In this document: positions 1-11,088 of the stretch, one piece after another | How the letters are laid out: the number at the start of each line of letters is the position of its first letter | How positions within the stretch are numbered: position 1 is the first letter of the stretch | Origin: Aquila chrysaetos chrysaetos | Lineage: Eukaryota > Chordata > Aves > Accipitriformes > Accipitridae | Length of the DNA: 64,000 nt | Reading direction: 5' to 3' | Assembly (NCBI RefSeq): GCF_900496995.4 | Contig: NC_044006.1 | Coordinates: 21,660,214-21,724,213 of the forward strand | Notes under the pieces: model-generated | The model's database searches: none | The model's input: only the letters and a program-made list of their open reading frames with translations | What the model was told of the DNA's origin: nothing | Made by a program: the position numbers and the translations under genes

Positions 1-3000
1 TAAGAGAAAGACAAAAGCTTTCTTAAGAGATGGCCGGTTCAGTTTCAAAAGTTACACTCAAATTCAAAGGCCCTTCACTTTGAGCCCTTCACTTGTACCA
101 AGCATTTGTTTAAACCTGAAAGTTCATCAAGGAGCCTCCACATCCCAGCAGGGCTGTGTGAATGAATTAAAGCCCAGGGAGAAAAAACATTGATACTTTG
201 AAAACTTAAATAGCTCAATGGGGCCTACAAGACAATGGGTGCTACCATACCCTGCTGATGTAACTCCTGACAGGAACAGCAACCTTGCAAAACTAATAGC
301 AACAGGCACATTTTGAAAAACTCCAGAAGAGAGTTGTGACCTTAATAATTTGCTGTCAGGCCATATTTGTTCTTGTGAGCAGTGTTCCAGTGATCATTCT
401 GGGGGGTTGCCTAAAGCTGGAGAAGAGAAGAGGCTCTGCTGCAGAATTCAACTTTAGACTTTGAGCTTTAACGAGCATGACTTTCTCCCCAAATCTGCCA
501 TCCTTGGCAGCTCTCGGGCTCCTTTCCACATAACCCACATCAAACAGTTTCCCCCTGCAACCCTGTCTCAGGAAGAAAATAGGATTTGCAGTGGTCACAG
601 ACAATACAAAAGGTGCTGGAAGAAAGATTAGGGACAAAGAAAAGAAAGCAATGGTTGAGATAGAAGTGTTCCTTCATGGGTTCTCTCATTTTCTTCTGGA
701 TGAAAAACTTACCTTTCTTCTGAACTCCAACATGCACAGGCCATAAACTTGTGATTGCTTATGAATTTTCACATATATAACTCAGATTTCTCGGCATTAC
801 TAAATCTTCTAAGTGAGAAAGCCTAGCGCATACCAAAAGACTATTTATTCCCATTAAGAATTCACTGATTTTTTGCCTCCAGATGTGTTTTAAGCTGCTG
901 GGAAGCCTCAGAATTCAGCAGATTAATGTGCTCTAAATGTCATTTGATAAAGGGCACTGCTGCCAATGGTTCATTCACACTGAACAGATTTAATTATCTA
1001 AATGAAGTACCTTCCAAGAAATGCATGTTGGGTTTGGTTGGTGGTTTTTTGGTTTGGTTTTCTTTTTCATTTTTTTGCGATTGTGGTTTTAGGTGTTTGG
1101 GGTTTTTTTAATAAAACTCCACTTCAGTTTGTATTTTTTCCTTTCTAATTGAAATTAATTTCCCTAGTTGTTTTATTTTAGAAAACACCTGGAATGGGGC
1201 TATTATTTCAAAGAGGTAATTATGAAATCAGAAAGATAACTATGATACTTATTTCTTTAATTACAGATATAAATAGGGACTATAATGCAGAAATTGCTTA
1301 CAGACGTCTTCCTGGATTGTGCTGAAGAAAACTGCAGAATCTGCTGCTCATCTAATTCCAAGGAGACACAAACCAAGATAAAATGAAGAGGTTGCTAAAT
1401 CTACTACTGAGTTCTGTGTGAAACTTTGACGAGGCCATTCCCTATCATAGCCCTGTTTGTGCAACCAAAGCAAAAACTGTGAGGTGTTTTTTCGGTTTTG
1501 TTTTATTTTTTTTAAAAGCTTCCTCAGGTTTTAGTACATCATTGAAATCAAACAACAATATCTGCAGGTCTTACGCAGAGAGCAGGACTTCTCTGATTCT
1601 AGAAGCAGCATAGCAGGATAAAAGCACAATAGCAGCCCAATATTTTTTGCCAAAAGTCTTAGCCACTTGCCTTTTCAAGCTGGAAAAGTTAATCCTATGT
1701 TGAAATGTCTACAGATAAAACAGTGGCAGCACCAGTTGATACAGAGAACCGAACACATTAAAGGAAGCTGACACTGGAGGTTTTTAGAAGCTGGCAGGAT
1801 AAGACCATCTCGGGAATAAAATGCCCATAGTCAATCTCTATGTGGGACTAGAGAGTCTCTCAGGGCCTCTCCAAACACTATGGCACTAGGAAAAGACAAA
1901 GCCTGCACTTCAGGGGACCCAGACCAGCACAGCCCAGTGCAAGACAGAGAGACAGCAGCAACACTAACAAGAACAAAATGCAGTTATTCACCATCCCTGT
2001 TCAAAGCCCTCTGTTATCTTAGCTGGCCACAGCAACAGCTATAATTAGGCACTCTTAACGCAGCACGATGCTTTTCAGAAATCAAGGCACTCCCCCATGC
2101 CCCCACCTGACAGTCCTGTCAAGGGGCAACTTCCACAACTGCTGCCTGCCGACCCCTCTCTGACATGACTTGATCATCCTCCGTTATTGATCTCAGCCCT
2201 TTTTTCCATCCATGACTCCCAAGCCACCTGCCAGGTAATAAAAATCTGCATCAAAATGCACAGCACACAGGGTGCTGCGAGCCAGAAGCGACGTTTGTCT
2301 TACAGACCTGGAAATCTGACAGTGTCGATAGGGGCCAGTTATCACAGCATTGTTTGATCTTTCTGCTGAGGTTGTAAATAACTTCCACGGGCAGCTGAAT
2401 GGGGATAGAAAGAGAGAATCTGCCGCATTAACTATAAAAGCGAGGTGCTGCTGTGTCAGTGGCAGAAGACATAGTTAAGAAACATAAGCAGCCCCTGCTG
2501 TCTACAAATCTCTAAAGATTCCCTGAGTTTCAAAGGGAAGGTTTAGGATGCTGCGTTTTTCTTGCATTAATTACGTCTTTTTCTTGTAGTGCATTGCTGT
2601 CCATCAAGATCTGTGTTCAGATGCATGCCCAACACAAGCACCTCACAATAGGTTAACAGAGCCCTGTAAGGATATGTGACATTTCAAGCCCAGTCTCACT
2701 CAGATGGGAAAATTCTGCATCACTGTACTCTCCAGAGCACCTCCGAGCCCAATATGCCAGCGGAAACAAATGCACCCACTGACTGTGGTTAACAGTATTG
2801 TGGGACGATGGAGATATGCCTCTTGTCTCACTCCCTCCTTCCCCCACAAGGTGAAGCTCCAGAATATGCCTTGTGTGGCTACATAACCTATATCTGAATT
2901 ACACACTGCTTTCTAGAAGCCCATTGTGCCAGGTTTACACTGAAAAGTCAGTGTAGTAACTCAACATACTACTGAAGTAGTGCTTTCACTCAAGTTTTTG

Positions 3001-6000
3001 CATGATAGTTGTCCTTTTCCAATACCACCCAGCTGGGGGGGGGGGGGGGGGGGATGGGACACGATGACTCTTATTTCATTTCAATGGGGGCCAATACCTC
3101 AAGAATTACCATTAAAGTACCAGTGTGCTGCAGCCAGAGAAGTAGCCCAAGCTATAGGCTTTTTCCTTATTTAATAACTCAAACCTACAGTATTTTTTCC
3201 TGCTGTCACAATCCAGATCCTTTCATAAACACTAAAAACATCTGCTGAAAAATAATCTTTGTTACCATCCCGTTGTTCAAGGCTTTCTACCCAGTGACTT
3301 TTTATTCATCCTCTTCTCTCAGATATGTATATGGTGAATATGTAAATAGATAGCAATATATTTAAGGAAGATTTATATGCATTTTTCTCTTTTTAATAGG
3401 CAGGACAAAATGGATAGCTTTTTATCTTTGGAAAAAATGGAAGTAGACACACAGGAAAATCTAGCCTGCTGTTTTACTAGATCACAGAATAATTTGACAT
3501 AGGGTAAGAAATTTTTCTAACTGCTCATCTATGCCATCCTTCAATCTTAATGCAGTACAAAGATTACCTTCCAAACTTGTCCCCACACTATTTGAGCTTT
3601 TCTAACTAAATTTTTCCCTTTCTCTCTAAATTATTACTGTACAGGTATAAACAGATTTGCAGCACTAGAGCCAAGGACCTCGTTCTCCTTTATACAAAAG
3701 TAAAACGAGGAATAACTCCAATGAGAACACCTCTAAAATTGACTAAGTTGTACCAAACACATTCCTAGTCTCGAGGCAACATTTTTCTCTTGAAAAACAA
3801 TAAAAAACCCAAACTTATCTAACAATTTCAAATGGGTAGTTTATGAGATCTGGCACTTTTGGGGCCAGAGGAAATATTATTTTAATGAATTGAATTTATG
3901 GAAGCACTTCGGTTGGATCATTACTCTCAGAGCTACAATGCTTAACTTGAAATAGTGACTTAAAGCTAGGTTTGCTCCTAAAAGCAGGATTTTCTGCTGA
4001 ATGTAGGTGCCTCCCTGCAAAGTTACAACCCAAAAGATTTCACTCAATTGCAACCTTTCCCTGAAAGCATTTAAAGTCCTTAAGCACTTTCCTTTTTAAC
4101 TGAAAGCTGTCACGTGCCTTAAGTTGTTCTTCCAAGGCCACCCAGGACACCAGTGGTGGCACTCAGTTCTGGTCTGATGCAAAGCCAGGCTGGAGCAAGC
4201 CCAGCTACAAGAGGCTGTACCCATGACTCTCCTTTCTGGAGTCCCTCTTTAGGGTGAAGGGATTCAAAACTGCTTTTCAAAAATGAGCACTACAGCCAGC
4301 CCTTTTGGGAGAGAGCATGCACTGCTTTGACTGTCAAAGCTGTGATACCATGCAGGAAGGAGTTCAAGGGGGAGGAAGAAGAGAGGCAGTCACAGCACAG
4401 CTCTGAAACCTAGCAGTGAGAACATTCTTCTGGTCAAGAGACCTAGGACTCAAGTCTCTGCCCTGTCCTACCACAGAAGCAGCTACGAGAGGTATCTTTT
4501 CCACATTCTGCGATAGCTACATCCAAATCTCTGCTTGTGCCCATGAAGTGTCCTCCCTCCATCTGATAGCAGATACAGTACAGGCGGAAGCCTCTCCATC
4601 CAGTACCAAGGTTCAACAGAGGTGAAGAACCACCTCATCTTCTCATCTAGATTTGTTGCTTCCATGTAGCAAAGGAGTTTTCTCTAGCCTATAGTCTAGT
4701 GCAGCACTCAGCAATGCAACAAGCTTCTACATGAATAAAATCCTGGGGGTAAGTAAGGATTTCAGTACATGGGCTAAAATACCATGGAAATGAACTAAAG
4801 CAATTTGTGATTTTAATTCCGGGGTTTTTTTCCCCTCACAATCTGCCCAATACAGAAGATTACCATGATCTTCTTACGTAAGTTAAATGAAGTAGCATAG
4901 GGCATTCCAGTGTCATCCAAGAACTAACTTGTCTATTGTATAGGGTCTACAAATTCTTCAAACTTAGACGGATTTCAGTAACTGCATCTTCAAAAGCCAA
5001 GACAACACACATACTACATCCCATCACATTACTGTTTTACCAGAAGTACTTTAGTTGAATAGCCTCTGCTATCCACTGTGCTTGAAACCGTTTCCTGTCA
5101 TTACTAATGCCAAAGAAAACAATTTTCAAGTTTTCATCAACTTTTCCTATTGAGCTGTTTTAAGGGCTCATATTATGAACATTTATTATCAACACAGAAA
5201 TATAATGCTACATTGACATGTGCATTCAAACTGGACCCCTAAAGAATTCAAAGTTATTGCTTCACATACAGCTACAGAAAAAACTCCCGTAATGCAGTCA
5301 CTCCACTAATATTGTATCACATCCAGCTGAGACTCCCAGCCAAGAAAATATTAGCAGAAGATTCACTCACTTAGTCACTTACTTGTGCATGGACACACAC
5401 ACAGAGCTCTTCCAACTTTTTTTAAAAACAACTTTTCAGTTTCAGGCATTTTACAAAACCAGTAAGCCCTTTTCTTTAAAGTGATATTTCTGACACCACC
5501 TGACAAGAAGGAAGAAAAATTAAAGTTAAAGCTGTTGTTCTATCCTTAATCTGCTGTGTTGTGATTAGGATGATGCCCTGCTTGGACAACTGCATCTGTA
5601 GGTTTGCCATGTGTCTTGCAGGTTTAGACAAAAAGCAATGAACTCTAGGCACAAGAGCTTGCGAAACAGCAGTTTGGGAATACATAAGTTACTATCCTTC
5701 TGTCATGTATTTCAGAGAATTAATTTTTGTTATCTTGATATAGTCAGAAGAAGGTCCAAAAGGTATAGCTATGCATTACCAGCAGTGCTGTGCGTCACTG
5801 TCAGACTCCCAGACTGATGGCACTAGTGCAGCTTATGGAATTTCTTAGTTTGTGACAAAGCCACCAAGTTAATTACACAAGTATGGGTTTTTTTGTCTTT
5901 GTTCATTTTTCAAAGCAGTGTTTCATAATGAAAACCAAGGGTACAAAGTTTTCTGTCTTATATAATTTGGTTCCCTTAGATTTGCTAATTCCTCTGAATT

Positions 6001-6119
6001 CTTTCACTAACTGCCTCACTATTTACCACGCAGTGGAGGTCTGATACCTTCCCTACAGAGACAAGTAGCTTTGCCTTCTCCTTTGGGCTCTTCGTACTCC
6101 TCCAAATTATTCTGATTGA
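1..6119. other. Intergenic DNA, no gene seen
   Basis: AT-rich non-coding sequence with no exon-like reading frame flanked by splice sites. Every open frame is short, lacks conserved-looking composition and has no recognisable domain. A stretch at about 2,280-2,470 retains several CpGs in an otherwise CpG-poor background, which could mean a conserved non-coding element, but this cannot be tested here. In mammals the neighbour on this side of CRTAP is GLB1; no GLB1 exon was recognised. Confidence 0.6.
3035..3053 (+). repeat. Poly-G tract (19 G)
   Basis: Nineteen uninterrupted G residues followed by ATGGG. Such a run can form quadruplex DNA and is prone to length errors, so the exact count may be a sequencing or assembly artefact. 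Confidence 0.85.
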
Positions 6120-6480
6120 TATAGACCTCGATCCATGCTAATTATGCAGAGCTTCTTTTATAAAGTGCGGTTCCCATGGCAACAGCATTGGGCGAGCAGG
6201 TGCGTGGAAAGCTGTGATATATTAAACAACAGCTACCCTCTGCCTCTGCGATGCAGATTGCCATTCACCGGGTTTATTTATAGCAGGTAGTAATTAATCC
6301 ATGTGAATCTCATTTCATTGAGAATGAAAAAAATAAAAACGCGTAGAATGATTAGCAAGAGTCCTAATTATCCCCATACCTTTGATTCTGAAAATTTTGT
6401 CGCCATCAGACAACTTGAACACAGAGTTGTTGAATTATCATTTGTGCCGAGATGTCATTATGAGAAATGCTAAGCTGTCG
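6120..6480. promoter_or_regulatory. Candidate conserved regulatory element with RFX X-box
   Basis: This stretch carries a perfect 14-bp RFX X-box palindrome of the form GTTNCCATGGNAAC at 6,170-6,183, plus clustered homeodomain-type TAATTA/TTAAT cores and retained CpGs. X-boxes of this form are bound by RFX factors and are typical of ciliary and neural enhancers. The assignment is from motif content only; cross-species conservation was not checked. Confidence 0.4.
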
Positions 6481-6589
6481 CCTGACAAACACCTTGTACT
6501 CCCACCACTGCAGCGCTGAAACTTGCTGCAACAACAGTACTGTTGCTGCAATGGAGGTGGAGCAACAACATATAGACATTGCTATGTTT

Positions 6590-6608
6590 AAAAAAAAAAA
6601 AAAAAAAA
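6590..6608 (+). repeat. Poly-A tract (19 A)
   Basis: Nineteen uninterrupted A residues. It could be the tail of a very old retroposon, but no body or target duplication was recognised upstream. Confidence 0.8.
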
Positions 6609-6842
6609 GTAGATACAGGCTTTAGTTGGCTTTTCTTGGGGGCCCATAATGCCAAGTCAAGTTAGAATCAAGTGTATGGCACAGGTCTTCAAAACCTGTG
6701 ACAGGAATGACAGAAACAAGATTTTAGCCCTGATACAGGGGTTTCTTTTATTCTTGTGTATTTTATTAAGTATAATGTTGCTTTTACTGTGTTTTAATTA
6801 ATTGTATTCATAGGTCTTTGCAAAGGGCTGAGTTCACAGGCC

Positions 6843-7296
6843 CACGATGGACTCCCGCTCGATTTGTACGACCATCATCATCTGGAACACCCTAGATGGT
6901 GCGACAATGTGAATACCACCTCAGCCAAAAACTAACGTGTAGCTCACCTTGACCAACATAACAGGTCAAGATTCTCTGTGCACCGCAACCGCATCACAAA
7001 GCCCATGAACCAGTAGACAGGATGGCTACGACTCGTGCAGCGCGCCTGGCCAGCGACCGCATGCGCCATAGCCTCCCTATGTTTCAACTGAGGCGAATTT
7101 TGGCACCCGCTGGCCACGTGTGCTGAAATCCATTCCTCTACAAATGTATAAATACCGAGATTTTCCGAAGAGCATCGGGTTAATATACGGCAAGGCCATC
7201 GTTGCCTCTGTGGGGACGCCCACGTAAAGTTGACACCTACCAATTGCTGGGCTGAGTTTGCGGAGAGTAGCGTCTAGATCTGTTAATGCTCTTTTT
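6843..7296 (+). mobile_element. Probable 3' internal end of a + strand ERV
   Basis: About 450 bp that becomes CpG-rich compared with the AT-rich DNA to its left and runs directly into a polypurine tract and LTR. By position it should be the last internal part of the same retroelement. No gag, pol or env motif was recognised, and no matching 5' LTR was found further left, so the element is truncated and its left boundary is approximate. Confidence 0.4.
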
Positions 7297-7314
7297 AAAG
7301 AAAAAAGGGGGAGA
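7297..7314 (+). other. Polypurine tract of the + strand LTR element
   Basis: An all-purine run (A-rich, then five G, then AGA) sits immediately before a TG dinucleotide that begins the LTR. This is the layout expected for the plus-strand primer site of a retrovirus-like element and fixes the element's orientation as +. Confidence 0.7.
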
Positions 7315-7755
7315 TGTTGTGGAACATTTTTAGCTAATGATCACAAGAGCATTCCAGACGCCTTTAGAAGGCCTTGAACAGAATAAACAGAAGACAAAAA
7401 TAAGAAAGATACCAATTAGAAATACACAGGTGCGCATTCCACGATAAAGAGAACTTGGCACAAACAACCTCACTTTGGCAGTTTATCTTGACCAATTAGA
7501 CTGAGACAAGTCTTGTATGTTTTAGTTAGTATAACCAATTATGTTTTATGTTTATGCGCGTGTACAGTGTTGATATAACCAATCATTAAGTGTAACTGGG
7601 CACGTGGACAGTGCATGAATAATGTGTGCAACCAATAGTAAAATAGCTAAACGCATGTACAGATGTAACTAATGTATAAAATGATGTCTGATGCTCTAGT
7701 AAAGTGGACTTCACCTGATCATATTGGTCTGTGTGTGCTGTCCTGTGCCTCCGCA
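7315..7755 (+). mobile_element. LTR of a + strand ERV (3' LTR, 441 bp)
   Basis: The segment begins TG right after the polypurine tract and ends CA. Its promoter layout is clear: five CCAAT boxes at about 7,412, 7,492, 7,535, 7,579 and 7,632, then TATAAAA at 7,675-7,681, then an AGTAAA poly(A)-signal variant about 20 bp on, and a short pyrimidine/GT-rich U5. The right boundary is supported by the intronic relative of the downstream A sequence, whose homology starts exactly after this point. No partner LTR lies in the window. Family not identified. Confidence 0.65.
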
Positions 7756-8084
7756 GTACACCTGTGCACCAAAAGACGTGGTTTGTGCCAAGAAGCCGTG
7801 GTGGCCAGGCTGTCAGGCCCACAGGGCTGTTAAGCATCGGAATGTGTATAGCTCTACCAAGGCGAGTTTTCTAGAAGGGAAACGGTGGTCAAAAAACTCA
7901 GGCCAGCACTCGCGCCAAAGCGAAGACGAGGCACGCGTGGAATTCCGGGCTCTAGCTAGTAGGGAACAAACCCAAAGAGCATCCCGTGCCATTCAGAACA
8001 ATAGGGACAGTATTAGCGCAAAGGTCAAGATAAGGCCCGGAGCCCTCAAAACAAGAAAATCCCCTTTGCACGCCGTAACCCCGG
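7756..8084 (+). repeat. A+B sequence, left part (copy with relatives in CRTAP introns)
   Basis: Part A (7,756-7,861, 106 bp) aligns without gaps to 25,822-25,927 in CRTAP intron 4, with 14 mismatches by eye (about 87% identity). Part B (7,862-8,084, continuing after the provirus at 17,229 to about 17,250) aligns in the same orientation to 29,458-29,755, the first bases of CRTAP intron 6. The copy here is rich in CpG where the intronic relatives have TG or CA, so the intronic ones look more decayed. One + strand frame is free of stops from 7,703 to the provirus, but it has no ATG in that stretch. It may be a dispersed repeat or a local duplication. Confidence 0.6.
8081..8084. repeat. Left target-site duplication CCGG
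   Basis: Four bases CCGG flank the provirus here and again at 17,229-17,232. A 4-bp duplication is the usual size for gammaretroviral integration. Confidence 0.85.
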
Positions 8085-8690
8085 TGTTATAAACGCTCGT
8101 GACAAATTTGAGGAGCCAATTTGTATTGAATAAAAAAATCGAATTTATTAGCAAGCGATAAGAGAGCAAAACAGCGCTGGGCGGCCGGGGAGGCAACGCT
8201 CCGCCATAGGCCCGCAACTTTATGTTACCGTTACATTCCTTATACACATTTCTTGTACCCCTTTCTTGTAAGTCTCCGCCTTGTCCTGCTTCTTCTTTCT
8301 TCACTCGTGCAGGTCTGTTGCTATGCAGATTCGGTAATTTTCTCAAGGATGAGTATCCTTTGATGTAGAATGTCTTTTGACGTGGAGAAATATAGTCTTG
8401 GTAAATTGCAGCTCTTGTCCTTCCTCTCCTTATCTAGTAAGTTATAGCTGTTGTTCTTTTCTCTCCTTATCTAGTAAGTTATAGCTGTTGTTCTTTTCTC
8501 TCCTTATCTAGTAAGTTATAGCTGTTGTTCTTTCCCCCCCCTTATCTAGTAAGTTATAGCCATTGCCCTCTTCCCGTGACCTTTACGCATCACTTAAGCA
8601 AGCTTTGTTATTTACACCAGGCATATGTTAACTCTCAATGTGTCTCTTCCCCCTCTTGATTTCATGAACAAAGTTAACCCGTTCATTACA
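8085..8690 (-). mobile_element. 3' LTR of the provirus
   Basis: Begins TG and ends CA on the + strand, 606 bp. On the - strand it has a TATAAGG box (complement of 8,238-8,244) and an AATAAA poly(A) signal (complement of 8,144-8,149), which places U3 at the right, then R and U5. U3 contains four tandem copies of a ~37-bp unit (8,430 to about 8,575). It is 99.3% identical to the other LTR by substitution count. Confidence 0.93.
8430..8575 (-). repeat. U3 tandem repeat, 4 x ~37 bp (3' LTR)
   Basis: Copies start at 8,430, 8,467, 8,504 and 8,542. The first three are nearly identical and the fourth has diverged after a C-rich insertion. Direct repeats in U3 of gammaretroviruses usually act as the enhancer; that role is inferred here. 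Confidence 0.85.
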
Positions 8691-8704
8691 ATCCCCCCTT
8701 TTCT
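8691..8704 (-). other. Polypurine tract of the provirus
   Basis: Read on the - strand this is AG, four A, six G, AT, directly before the TGTAATG that starts the 3' LTR. It is the expected site where plus-strand DNA synthesis begins and confirms the - orientation. Confidence 0.85.
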
Positions 8705-9335
8705 ATTTATCCTGATTTTGTTCATTAAATCGATCTAATGCTTCTTTTGCTCGCCCAAGGATAGGAGTAATTCCTCCATCTCCAATCTGTGCATATTGCT
8801 TTCATAGCAGCATTAAATGTGCAGCTTCTAAGCGCTCTTTAACAACAGCGATCAACTTATTAAAAATGCATGGCCCAAAGTCAAAAATAAGATCAACAAA
8901 ATAAGAGGTCCTGCAATGGTTGACAACAGGGTGGTTAACCAGGGTGAATAATTAAACATGGATTCATACCAGTTCTGTTGTACTTCCCAGTCTTTTTTCC
9001 GTTTTTCTAACCCCTCCCGTAGCTTGGCCATTGTATCTCTAACTATCCCAGTATGGTCAACATATACACAACACTCCTCTCATAGGGCTGCACATAACCC
9101 CCCCTGCTGCATGAACATTAAGTCCAAGCCCCGTCTGTTTTGTAATACTACTTCTGATAAAGACCTAACAGACTGTTCTAGGGCTGTCATGGCCTCTTCT
9201 ATCCTAGTCAAATCCTCGTCGACCGCTACCCTTAGGGATTGAAATTTTTGATTTTGTTGTACGAGGGAGGTTATTCCTGTACCAGCTCCAGCAGCTCCGA
9301 TTCATGAGAGTTGCCACCGTGAGGGCTGTAAAGGG
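8705..9335 (-). pseudogene. env transmembrane subunit (TM), broken
   Basis: Downstream of the surface-subunit frame, the - strand still reads as a gamma-type TM across more than one frame: a heptad-like helix, an LQNRRG-type start of the immunosuppressive-domain region near 9,130, the CX6CC disulphide motif near 9,080-9,105, and a hydrophobic membrane anchor near 8,890-8,945. A frameshift near 9,296 separates the fusion-peptide region from the SU frame, and an in-frame stop falls inside the CX6CC motif. The protein is therefore not made in full. Gamma-type env would mediate fusion; this copy is a relic. Confidence 0.8.
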
Positions 9336-9977
9336 CTCACGTTTCTGTATGTGATGGGCCTGAGTAGTTTGATAGTCATAAAAACTTTCGGGATGGTAAA
9401 TAAGCCTAGGTATCACAGCTACTTGTATACAATATTCAGCTGTCCAATTAAAGACCTTTAGGGATATACAAGGTGTAACCCCAGTTTGGGAGCAAATCCA
9501 CTTAGTATTATCTGCAGGAATTAACCACTCAGCTGTTATTTCTCCTGATTTGCGAGTTGTGTTACACAGGTGTCGTTTGTCCTTTGGGACATTTCCGATA
9601 CACTTTCCTTTTCCCGATACTTGAGACATTGTTATCCCTTGTTTACGTCCGGATTCTTTATTCCACATGCACTGAGCTGGATTTGTTCCATTGGACTTTT
9701 TAAATCTACTGTCCACCCCAATAGCTTCATAAAAGGGCGGTCGAATGTCGTAACACAACCAACAATGCTCAGTTATATTAGGGTGGGTGGCATTCAGTAC
9801 CTGATAACTGGCTTGGAGCATATCCCACAATGGGTTGATTTTTGTTGATACGCCCGAGATATTGTTTTCAGCGATGTCTATGTTAGGGAGGATAGTAGCA
9901 GTCTGTACAATACTGTTACTATCATCTTCTTCTGCTACGACCGAATTTGGTCCTACACCAGAGGGTTCATTTGGCAC
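9204..9977 (-). pseudogene. env surface subunit (SU), C-terminal part
   Basis: A 257-codon frame covering most of SU. It holds CWLC (residues 72-75), the CXXC isomerase motif of gamma-type envelopes that links SU to TM, several N-glycosylation sequons (for example NAT, NIT, NRS) and a basic stretch QKRE (211-214) at the expected SU/TM cleavage position, which is weaker than a full furin site. The frame continues only a short way into the fusion-peptide region before a frameshift. The N-terminal SU and signal region lie in another frame upstream. Confidence 0.85.
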
Positions 9978-10228
9978 CAGCTCTTTCCTTATCGTAATTA
10001 TTCCTCCTGAATCTGTGCCTGGTTTCCAAAGTCTGACTCCCCATGTTCTCCCGGTTAACCAAGCAGGATCTTTCGGGTTGGTTACATTAATATAAATATA
10101 TGGGCAATTTCCACTCCATAGTCCTGTTTGGCTTCCATCCCAACCATGTGAGGCAGGTGTACATCCATGAGGCCCCCACCCTACAGATAGGAATTTATCT
10201 GGACCTCCCCCAGGAGTCCAATCAGAAG

Positions 10229-10870
10229 CTATAGTTTCGCAACCCCAATAAGCACAATAGTAAGAGTCGGGATGGTTGCAAAACCCTTTCCAGGGTTAGA
10301 ACTGGGACAAAAGTAAAAGCCTAAGTTATGTAGACATGGGTTCCTGGGTACGATTTGACATAAGGATTGATTAAAGCTTGGGGCCCCGGCAGCAATTACT
10401 TGCTGTAGTATCTTTTGATCCTCCCACCTATAGAGCGTCCATTTGTAGGGTTGGTGGGGGTTCCCTTTGCCTTGGGTTGTCCCTATTAGCATTAGTAACA
10501 GTCCTATCATCCAAGTGCTTAATCTCAAGTTTGAGAAAAGTGGTGTCCCTTTACCCTTGCGATAGGTATTCCGAGGGTGCTGATAATCATTTTGATTTTT
10601 GTCTTCATCCCTGGTGAGAGATGGGAGACTTTGGGGAAGCTCTGAGGACATTTTGTTTGGGAGTAATAAGTCAAGAGGCTCCGTGAGCCTTCTCTGGAGG
10701 TAGTTCATCAACCTTAATCCCCACAGCAGTACATCTCTGCCCTCTTCTCTGCCTACTCTGTTGCTTAGAGCAGCGAGGTGTATTTCTCGGCAGCAGTCGT
10801 ATTCTTCAGGGGAACCTCCTTTATATTTACTTTGCTTTGACTTATATGCGTCCCAGTTTGTATCCTTCAC
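10229..10870 (-). pseudogene. env N-terminal part with long leader
   Basis: A 213-codon frame. Residues 118-131 form a hydrophobic segment ending at TTQG that looks like the env signal sequence, followed by the start of mature SU (Trp/Tyr- and Cys-containing). About 117 hydrophilic residues lie ahead of the signal, far longer than the ~30-residue leader usual for gammaretroviral env. A second Met at residue 74 would give a shorter leader. It ends at a stop in the SU region, and the rest of SU is reached only through a frameshift in 9,978-10,228. Expression would need a spliced subgenomic RNA; no splice site was proven. Confidence 0.7.
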
Positions 10871-11088
10871 TTCCCCAGCTCCCCCCCCACTCTGACCACT
10901 GTTCGTCTGCGGGATACTTGCACTATTTCAGCTTTCGTTGGGCATAACTCATTTACATAAAGACAACACCTCTCAGGGTTTATGCCTTTAGCAAAAATAT
11001 CCCACCATTCTTTGGAGTTTGTTTGTTTGTTTTGGTTTTTTGTTTTTCTTTTTTTTTTTTTTATAATTTTCCGAGTTGATACTCCCAC
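10867..11088 (-). other. Unassigned frame between pol and env
   Basis: A 73-codon frame just upstream of the env leader frame and overlapping its start by a few bases. It begins with a Lys/Asn/Gln-rich stretch created by an A-rich tract (T-rich on the + strand, about 11,020-11,065) and continues with a Trp-, Cys- and Arg-containing segment. No known domain was recognised. It may be a former upstream part of env, an accessory frame, or chance. Confidence 0.3.

Noticed and set aside
6944-7243. 99-codon - strand frame beside the + strand LTR
   Set aside because: The polypurine tract and LTR show the element runs on the + strand, and the - frame has no recognisable domain.
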